From IMG/VR virus record IMGVR_UViG_3300000115_000186, positions 1-24,425 of that record: a stretch of DNA of 24,425 nt. One strand, given 5' to 3'. The stretch's first letter is position 1, and every line of letters begins with the position of its first letter. The notes below the pieces were generated by a model. The model saw nothing but the letters and a program-made list of their open reading frames with translations. It made no database searches and was not told the origin of the DNA. The translations under genes and the position numbers were made by a program. Positions 19,372 to 24,425 of the stretch are shown in pieces. Source of the DNA: a virus.

Positions 19372-19992
19372 ATGACTATTGCAGCAGGGCCAATCGGCGC
19401 AGGGCCAATAGGTTCAAGCGGTGGCGCTAATTTCTCTATGGTTGTTACGCATGGCACTTTTACGTTGTCAATGCAGGGTGCTGCAAAACTTATAACTGAT
19501 ATTTACCCAAGTGGAACTTTTGCAACAAGTGGTCAGGCCGTAGAGTTTTTAAACGGCTATCACTTTGATATTGTAAATGGTGCTTTTGTTTTGTCTGGGC
19601 AAAATGCTGTTGGCTCTCTTGGCAAAGGTTTGGTCGCAGATGTTGGCACGTTTACATATAGTGGGCAACCTTTTGACTTTTTTAGCGGTTTCAATTTAAC
19701 AGCAGATGTTGGAACTTTTGCGATAACAGGGCAAACTCAAGATTACGAAATTCATATATCGCTTGGTGATCCTGTTGGTACGTTTACTTATACTGGTCAG
19801 CCAGTTACATTTCATTTTCTAATTGATCCAGAAACAGGGGTTTTTACATATTCTGGTCAAACAGTATCATTAAAAGTAGCCAGAAAAATTGTTGTTGATA
19901 CGGCAGAATTTATTTTAACAATGCAAGATTTTAAAATCAAAGGTTGGTTTAGTCCGTTTGTACCACCAGAAATATGGACTGATGCAGCTTAA
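19372..19992 (+). CDS. Beta-repeat structural protein with eight G-x-F-x-x-x-G-Q units
   Basis: 206 aa, AAGGAG ribosome-binding site. After a Gly/Pro-rich start (AGPIGAGPIGSSGG), eight units of the type H/S/N/V-G-T-F-T-Y-S-G-Q recur every 20-27 residues (GTFTLSMQ, GTFATSGQ, GAFVLSGQ, GTFTYSGQ, GTFAITGQ, GTFTYTGQ, GVFTYSGQ, AEFILTMQ). Each looks like a beta hairpin, so the protein should fold as a stacked beta structure, and likely contributes to the virion surface or tail. The two end units are degenerate (M-Q), consistent with capping. Confidence 0.7.
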   Translation: MTIAAGPIGAGPIGSSGGANFSMVVTHGTFTLSMQGAAKLITDIYPSGTFATSGQAVEFLNGYHFDIVNGAFVLSGQNAVGSLGKGLVADVGTFTYSGQPFDFFSGFNLTADVGTFAITGQTQDYEIHISLGDPVGTFTYTGQPVTFHFLIDPETGVFTYSGQTVSLKVARKIVVDTAEFILTMQDFKIKGWFSPFVPPEIWTDAA

Positions 19993-20024
19993 AATGTTAA
20001 GGTAAAAAAAATGAGGAAATTTTT

Positions 20025-20840
20025 ATGGCTATTTCTATAACAAAACCAACGGTAGGCGGTAGTTCGGGAACGTGGGGAACACAATTAAATACGGCTTTAG
20101 ATACCATTGTAAATGCCGCAAATGGAACATCGGGAACGTTAGCACCAAATTTAACGGTTCTTACTATCAATAGTGCAAATGTTACTTCAACAGCCGCAGA
20201 ACTTAATAAAGTTGACGGATTTACTGGTGATAAAGACGATTTAAATTACGCAAAAGATTTGCGCGCAACAGGTGTAACCTCTGCAGAATATGACTATTTA
20301 GACGGTGTAACCAGTAATATACAAACACAATTAGATGCAAAGTTGGCAAAAACTGGTGGCACAATGACAGGTGCTATAAGGTACAATGATAATATAAATG
20401 CTAATTTTGGCACAGGTGATGATGCAGAATTATATTTTTCTGGCAGTCAACTTAACCTAGATATGAATAGCAATTACGATTTTAAAATACGCGATGGGGC
20501 TTCTAGTAACGTTGATAGGTTTACATTCGACACTTCAAGCGGCAATTTTACGGCAACAGGAAACATTACAGCATACTCTGACGCTACACTAAAATCAGAT
20601 ATTACAACAATAGATAATGCGTTAGAAAAAGTCGCAGCAATGCGCGGTGTATTTTTTAACAAAGACGGTGAGCGTGGAACTGGTGTAGTTGCACAAGAGG
20701 TTCAAAAGGTTATACCAGAAGCCGTTTTTGATGGCGAATATCTTTCTGTTGCATATGGAAATTTAGTAGGTGTTTTAGTTGAAGCCATAAAAGATTTAAA
20801 AACCCAAGTTGAGGAACTAAAAAATGGTTCTGCCAAATAG
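20025..20840 (+). CDS. Tail fibre with S74 intramolecular chaperone domain
   Basis: 271 aa, AGGAAA ribosome-binding site. N-terminal: ITKPTVGGSSGTWGTQLNTA, a T-S-x-x-E-L-N-x-x-D-G-F linker near 55-66 repeated as TSAEYDYLDGVTSN near 85-98, then a beta region. C-terminal domain from about 184: YSDATLKSDITTIDNALEKV, GERGTGVVAQEVQKVIPEAV, LSVAYGNLVGVLVEAIKDLK. That is the peptidase S74 / endosialidase chaperone: it trimerises the fibre, then cleaves itself before Ser185 (Ser185-Asp, Lys190 near). It ends in a Leu-rich helix. Confidence 0.88.
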   Translation: MAISITKPTVGGSSGTWGTQLNTALDTIVNAANGTSGTLAPNLTVLTINSANVTSTAAELNKVDGFTGDKDDLNYAKDLRATGVTSAEYDYLDGVTSNIQTQLDAKLAKTGGTMTGAIRYNDNINANFGTGDDAELYFSGSQLNLDMNSNYDFKIRDGASSNVDRFTFDTSSGNFTATGNITAYSDATLKSDITTIDNALEKVAAMRGVFFNKDGERGTGVVAQEVQKVIPEAVFDGEYLSVAYGNLVGVLVEAIKDLKTQVEELKNGSAK

Positions 20841-21648
20841 CCCATCTTCAATAAGCTTAAATCAAATTCATGTAGAAGCAGGTGGTTCTTCTGGTAGTTT
20901 AGCGTCAATAAATGACAGCGATATAAGGGGTCTTATTGGCAAGTCAGCTAATACAAATATGAGTTTTAGCGAATGGTACGGCGCTAGTAATACGCCAGTA
21001 TCCGTTAACTTTATAGGGCGTGATGCAACAAATTTAAGTACCTTCCCAAATGGTACGCAAACATTTTCAAGTGGAAATAAAATTATAGTTATTGCTGTAA
21101 TTTCTCAGCAAACCACATCATCAACGCCCATAAGCACTGTTACGGTTGGTGGATCATCGTTAACAAAAGCAATAGATTTGAAAACAATAGATAGTGGCAA
21201 TAAAGGTGGAAATGTCGCCCTTTTCTATAAGGAAACAACTGCATCTGGTGCTTTAGCAATAGATGGCGCAGGGTTTGGCACTGGCGCAGGACCGTCAGAA
21301 TATCAAGCTTTCGAAATTACAGATTTTGTTAGTTCAACTCCCTCAATAACAGTAAGCACCGATAACGTAAGCAGTCCTTCTACTTCGCATGGCATTACAT
21401 TTAATGGTCAAACTAATGGTGGTGGAATTATAATCGCAGGGCGTTCTTACCTTGGAACAAATACAGTTAATCAAAGCGCAACAATATTAACAGATGCGCA
21501 AAGTGCAGGAAGTTCAACTTTTACGGTAAGAAAAGCAGGAATATCATCAGGTAACGTTACTTACACGGTAACAAACGATAATTCTGTTGGAACAGTCGGC
21601 TCAAGTACGAATGGATTATTTGTAATGGTAGGTGCTCAATGGCGTTAG
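20824..21648 (+). CDS. Tail-associated structural protein, unknown exact role
   Basis: 274 aa, overlapping the S74 fibre by 17 nt. N-terminal motif PSSISLNQIHVEAGG, SINDSDIRGLIGK and SFSEWYGAS is frequent at the start of marine phage tail proteins, acting as an attachment module. The rest is beta-rich with Ser/Thr/Gly (NKIIVIAVISQQTTS, TVTVGGSS, GGGIIIAGRS) and probably forms a receptor-binding or decoration domain. Its end overlaps the next gene by 10 nt. Confidence 0.65.
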   Translation: MVLPNSPSSISLNQIHVEAGGSSGSLASINDSDIRGLIGKSANTNMSFSEWYGASNTPVSVNFIGRDATNLSTFPNGTQTFSSGNKIIVIAVISQQTTSSTPISTVTVGGSSLTKAIDLKTIDSGNKGGNVALFYKETTASGALAIDGAGFGTGAGPSEYQAFEITDFVSSTPSITVSTDNVSSPSTSHGITFNGQTNGGGIIIAGRSYLGTNTVNQSATILTDAQSAGSSTFTVRKAGISSGNVTYTVTNDNSVGTVGSSTNGLFVMVGAQWR

Positions 21649-23123
21649 TTCCTTTAAATCTAAAAGCAGGGTTCTACAGAAACGGAACAGAATTTGATGC
21701 ATCAAATAGATGGCGCGATGGTAGTTTAGTTCGGTGGCGCGATGGTTCTTTGAGGCCAATTGGCGGTTGGCAGGAAAGAAAAGTAGGTTTTTGCACGAAC
21801 CCAGTTAGAGGCTCACACGCTTGGGAAAGTAATAACGGCACATCATATTTTGCAGGTGGAAGTTATAACGAATTAACAGCTATGACCGATGGTGGAGTTT
21901 GTTACACAATAACGCCAACAGTTATGTCAACAGGAAGAGAAGATGCGGCTCAAAATTTAGGTTTTAGTGGAGGTGCGTATGGCACTGGATACTTTGGTAC
22001 GCCAAGACCTTCTACTGGAACTTATTCTGAGGCTACGACATGGAGCCTTGATAATTACGGTCAGTTTCTTGTGGGTGTTCACTACGACACAGGAAATTTG
22101 GTAGAATGGCAACTTGGTTCATCTTCCGTAGCGGCTGTGGTAGCTAACGCGCCAACCAATAATTTAGGTTTGGTTGTTACAGAAGAGAGGTTTATATTTT
22201 TAACTGGCGCAGGTGGAGACCCTAGAAAAGTACAATGGTGCGATAAAGAAGATAATACAACTTGGACACCTGCAGCAACTAATGAAGCAGGTGACATTAC
22301 TTTACAAACGTCTGGTCAAATTATGCAAGCGCTTAAAACAAGAGGGCAGACGCTTATAATTACCGACACGGACGCTCATTCAGCAAAATATATAGGGCCA
22401 CCCTATGTTTATGGTTTTAATAGAGTTGGCACATCTTGTGGCGCTGTTTCTAGGCATTCGGCTGTTGACACTGACATGGGTGTTTTTTGGATGGGTCAAA
22501 GAGGATTTTTTGCATTTGATGGTAATACAGTTAAAGAGATACCATGTGAAGTTCACGATTACATTTTTGACGATATTAACACAAACCAACAAAGCAAAAT
22601 ATGGGCATTCAATAACGTAGAATTTAGCGAAGTTTGGTGGTTTTACCCTTCGTCTACAAGCACTGAAATAGATAGGTATATTGCAATAGACTTACTAGAA
22701 AGTCATTGGCTTATAGGAAATTTGTCAAGAACATCGGGAACGCCAAGAGGTGTTTTTCAACGTCCTTATTTAACGGGTCACGACAGTGATACTGACTTAT
22801 TTGAGCATGAAAGTGGTACAAATTACGACAGCGGTTCTGTATTTTGTGAAACTGGGCCTATTTCTATAGCAAACGGTGACCAAATTTCAAAAGTTATTGA
22901 CGTTATTCCTGATGAAAAAACACAAGGCGATGTGGATTTAAAATTTAAAACAAGATTTTACCCAAACGCCGCAGAAACAACACATGGTCCATTTAATCCT
23001 AGCAACCCAACATCAGTTAGGTTTTCTGGTAGGCAAGTTAGAATGAGAGTTGAAGGTGATCAATTAACAAATTGGCGTGTTGGTACAATGAGATTAGATA
23101 CAATTGCAGGAGGTAAAAGGTAA
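21639..23123 (+). CDS. Tail nozzle / tail hub-type protein (P22 gp10, T7 gp12-like)
   Basis: 494 aa. Starts MALVPLNLKAGFYRNGTEFD, followed by WRDGSLVRWRDGSLRPIGGW, a signature of the propeller-like nozzle in short-tailed phages. Repeated aromatic/Gly strands (GQFLVGVHYDTGN, RFIFLTGAGG, KIWAFNNVEFSEVWWFYPSS, RYIAIDLLESHW) fit a beta-propeller. It should form the hexameric tip of the tail tube. Call made from the N-terminal motif and strand pattern; P22 hub versus T7 nozzle equivalence is not settled. Confidence 0.72.
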   Translation: MALVPLNLKAGFYRNGTEFDASNRWRDGSLVRWRDGSLRPIGGWQERKVGFCTNPVRGSHAWESNNGTSYFAGGSYNELTAMTDGGVCYTITPTVMSTGREDAAQNLGFSGGAYGTGYFGTPRPSTGTYSEATTWSLDNYGQFLVGVHYDTGNLVEWQLGSSSVAAVVANAPTNNLGLVVTEERFIFLTGAGGDPRKVQWCDKEDNTTWTPAATNEAGDITLQTSGQIMQALKTRGQTLIITDTDAHSAKYIGPPYVYGFNRVGTSCGAVSRHSAVDTDMGVFWMGQRGFFAFDGNTVKEIPCEVHDYIFDDINTNQQSKIWAFNNVEFSEVWWFYPSSTSTEIDRYIAIDLLESHWLIGNLSRTSGTPRGVFQRPYLTGHDSDTDLFEHESGTNYDSGSVFCETGPISIANGDQISKVIDVIPDEKTQGDVDLKFKTRFYPNAAETTHGPFNPSNPTSVRFSGRQVRMRVEGDQLTNWRVGTMRLDTIAGGKR

Positions 23124-23470
23124 TGCCTGTTACACCGCCAGTTATTGGAAATGACATTCGTCAATGGGGAAGAGAACTTAATCTTTTTCTTAGCAGAAAT
23201 TTAGGTAAATTGTTTTTTAAACAGTCTGGTGATGTTCCAGTAGATAATGGTATTTTTTTATGGGATGAGCAAAATAACTATCCTGTTGTTTCGGCGCAAA
23301 ACGCATTTAAGCAAGTTGCAATGAAACAAACCACGCCTAGCTCTAGTGTTGGTGCGTCAGGTGATGGTGTGGGTATGATAGCTTGGGATGTAAACTATAT
23401 TTATATATGTACCGCAGCACATGATGGTTCAACAGCAATTTGGAAAAGGGTAGCATTGTCTACATATTAA
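23123..23470 (+). CDS. Structural protein of the tail region
   Basis: 115 aa, start overlapping the previous stop (TAATG). N-terminal VTPPVIGNDIRQWGRELNLF is helical; a middle loop; C-terminal DGVGMIAWDVNYIYICTAAH, then STAIWKRVAL. The G-M-I-A-W-D-x-N-Y-I-Y-I-C-T-A block recurs in marine phage tail proteins. Probably a fibre- or nozzle-bound component; no enzyme motif. Confidence 0.66.
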   Translation: MPVTPPVIGNDIRQWGRELNLFLSRNLGKLFFKQSGDVPVDNGIFLWDEQNNYPVVSAQNAFKQVAMKQTTPSSSVGASGDGVGMIAWDVNYIYICTAAHDGSTAIWKRVALSTY

Positions 23471-23857
23471 ATGCCAAAAGATACAATATTAAATGACGAC
23501 TTAGAAAAATGCCGCCCTTGGATAGAGGCGGCTTTGGTGTATACTGGCGGCACACATGAATGGGATGATATTGTTGACAGCATAGCCAAAGGTACAATGC
23601 AGCTTTGGGCGGCTGACAGGGGGTGCATTGTTACAGAGATTGTGGTATATCCTAGAAAAAAGGTGTTAAACATATTTTTAGCAGGCGGTGAATTGGATCA
23701 AATATTAGATATGGACAATGATGTAAAAAAATGGGCAGAACAGCATGGGTGCAGTGCCGCAACAATGTCAGGGCGCATAGGTTGGAAAAAACCTTTAGCA
23801 CCTTTGGATTGGAAAATGCAGCACGTTAGTTTCTTGAAGGAGTTTAGAAATGGCTAA
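23471..23857 (+). CDS. Conserved virion protein of unknown function (marine podovirus type)
   Basis: 128 aa directly after the previous stop (TAAATG). Motifs: CRPWIEAALVYTGGTHEWDD, KGTMQLWAADRGCIVTEIVV, YPRKKVLNIFLAGGELDQIL, VKKWAEQHGCSAATMSGRIG, WKKPLAPLDWK. The C-x-V-T-E-I, Y-P-R and G-C-x-x-x-x-x-x-G-R-x-G-W signatures are typical of small proteins near the nozzle and internal virion genes of marine phages, sometimes likened to acetyltransferase folds; enzymatic action is not shown. Confidence 0.66.
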   Translation: MPKDTILNDDLEKCRPWIEAALVYTGGTHEWDDIVDSIAKGTMQLWAADRGCIVTEIVVYPRKKVLNIFLAGGELDQILDMDNDVKKWAEQHGCSAATMSGRIGWKKPLAPLDWKMQHVSFLKEFRNG

Positions 23858-24290
23858 AGGTGGCAGAGAAAGTAATGATGCAACAATGCCGAAATTTTTT
23901 GAGACTGCATTGCAACAGTCTATTGGAATGGGGCAAGACGCAGCGGCAATGCCTTACGCAGAATACAGGGGGCCAGACGTAGCAGCTTTTAGTCCAATGC
24001 AAGAAGCAGCTTTTCAAAATCAACAAAATGCTATGAACGCTTTTGGTATGCAGGGTGGTCAAGGTGGATATATGCCGACACCAGTAAATGCAGGCGGTGC
24101 GATAGGGTATTCTTCAGCGCCAGTTTATGATCAGGCAAGGCAAAACTTGCAAATGTTCAGTCCTGCAACGGCAGAATATATACCAAGTTTCGGAATAGAT
24201 CCAGTTACAGGTGAAATGGGAAGTCGCGCACCTGATAGTCAACCAGTAGCGTTAGAAATGACTAGCGCAGGTAAAAGAGGCGGTAAATAA
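23850..24290 (+). CDS. Gln/Ala/Gly-rich virion protein
   Basis: 146 aa, overlapping the previous gene by 8 nt, AAGGAG ribosome-binding site. Helical, Gln-rich start (FFETALQQSIGMGQDAAAMP), PYAEYRGPDVAAFSPMQEAA, Asn/Gln and Met/Gly/Pro-rich middle, then a Lys/Gly end. Not recognised; composition and place suggest an internal virion or scaffold-like component related to the next gene. Confidence 0.62.
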   Translation: MAKGGRESNDATMPKFFETALQQSIGMGQDAAAMPYAEYRGPDVAAFSPMQEAAFQNQQNAMNAFGMQGGQGGYMPTPVNAGGAIGYSSAPVYDQARQNLQMFSPATAEYIPSFGIDPVTGEMGSRAPDSQPVALEMTSAGKRGGK

Positions 24291-24291
24291 T

Positions 24292-24425
24292 ATGGCAGGT
24301 TCAGCAAATCCCAACATGGTACAAGCGGCTTCAAATCCATACAGCCAAGCTTCTACAGCACAGCTAGGCGCACTTAATCGCGTAGGGCAAGGTTTAAATC
24401 AAACAGCCGCGCAAGGAATGGCTAC
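24292..24425 (+). CDS. Partial virion gene, runs off the right edge
   Basis: 44 codons visible from ATG 24292, 1 nt after the previous stop; no end in the window. N-terminus: MAGSANPNMVQAASNPYSQA, then TAQLGALNRVGQGLNQTAAQ. Ala/Gln/Asn-rich and disordered-looking, like the upstream protein. Function unknown. Confidence 0.6.
   Translation, partial: MAGSANPNMVQAASNPYSQASTAQLGALNRVGQGLNQTAAQGMA

Noticed and set aside
1-24425. tRNA genes, integrase, attachment sites, portal and major capsid genes
   Set aside because: Looked for and not found. Portal and capsid genes are expected beyond the right edge or upstream of position 1; absence here says nothing about lifestyle.

Overview
The window reads as a continuous stretch of an AT-rich tailed-phage genome, most likely a short-tailed (podovirus-type) phage of a marine alphaproteobacterium. 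The phage assignment rests on unmistakable terminase large subunit, SSB, T7-lysozyme-type amidase, lambda-O-like replication protein, RusA resolvase, tail-fibre S74 chaperone domain and adaptor/nozzle-like proteins. The host guess is weaker: it comes from the 3-TM gene-transfer-agent-type holin, the AT-rich composition and the resemblance of many small proteins to marine phage proteins. Short tail is inferred from an SU10-type adaptor and a nozzle-like protein, and from the absence of any tape-measure or tail-tube gene. Portal, capsid and integrase are not in the window.

Layout. (1) 1-1048, rightward: end of a late lysis cassette (partial 2-TM protein, 3-TM holin, Zn amidase), closed by a hairpin terminator. 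(2) 1129-3880, leftward: about eleven tiny, tightly coupled genes of unknown function in two units, each starting at a promoter overlapped by the same palindrome type (GTATC-N6-GATAC). (3) 3976-7286: a recombination/repair block, leftward except rusA: SSB, a putative annealing protein, a DUF1367-like protein, a possible PD-(D/E)XK nuclease, a Ref-like Cys/His nuclease and RusA. (4) 7287-7376 is a divergent control region; rightward from it runs a 59-aa Cro-like HTH gene, then an O-like initiator with a lambda-style origin (three palindromic iterons plus an AT-rich repeat tract) inside its coding sequence, then a probable P-position protein. (5) 8777-8941: intergenic region with an extended -10 promoter, two hairpins, a strong intrinsic terminator and a second promoter. 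(6) 8942-24425, rightward late genes: terminase small and large subunits, a run of very basic small proteins including a 12-codon ORF, a putative ADP-ribosyltransferase-fold protein, a 1063-aa polyvalent-type protein, adaptor, structural proteins, a His-rich fibre, repeat protein, S74 fibre, nozzle-like protein and further virion genes running off the right edge.

How it fits together. If the genome is circular or circularly permuted (not shown by the window), late transcription would start near 8.9 kb, run through the structural genes and wrap round to the lysis genes, ending at the 1.06-1.12 kb terminator against the leftward early genes. The 7.3 kb divergent region looks like a switch between leftward recombination genes and rightward replication genes. 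Coupling (ATGA, TAATG or short overlaps) is pervasive, and it reveals several real genes under 60 codons: 2309-2461, 4720-4821, 7377-7556, 10753-10929 and 10929-10967.
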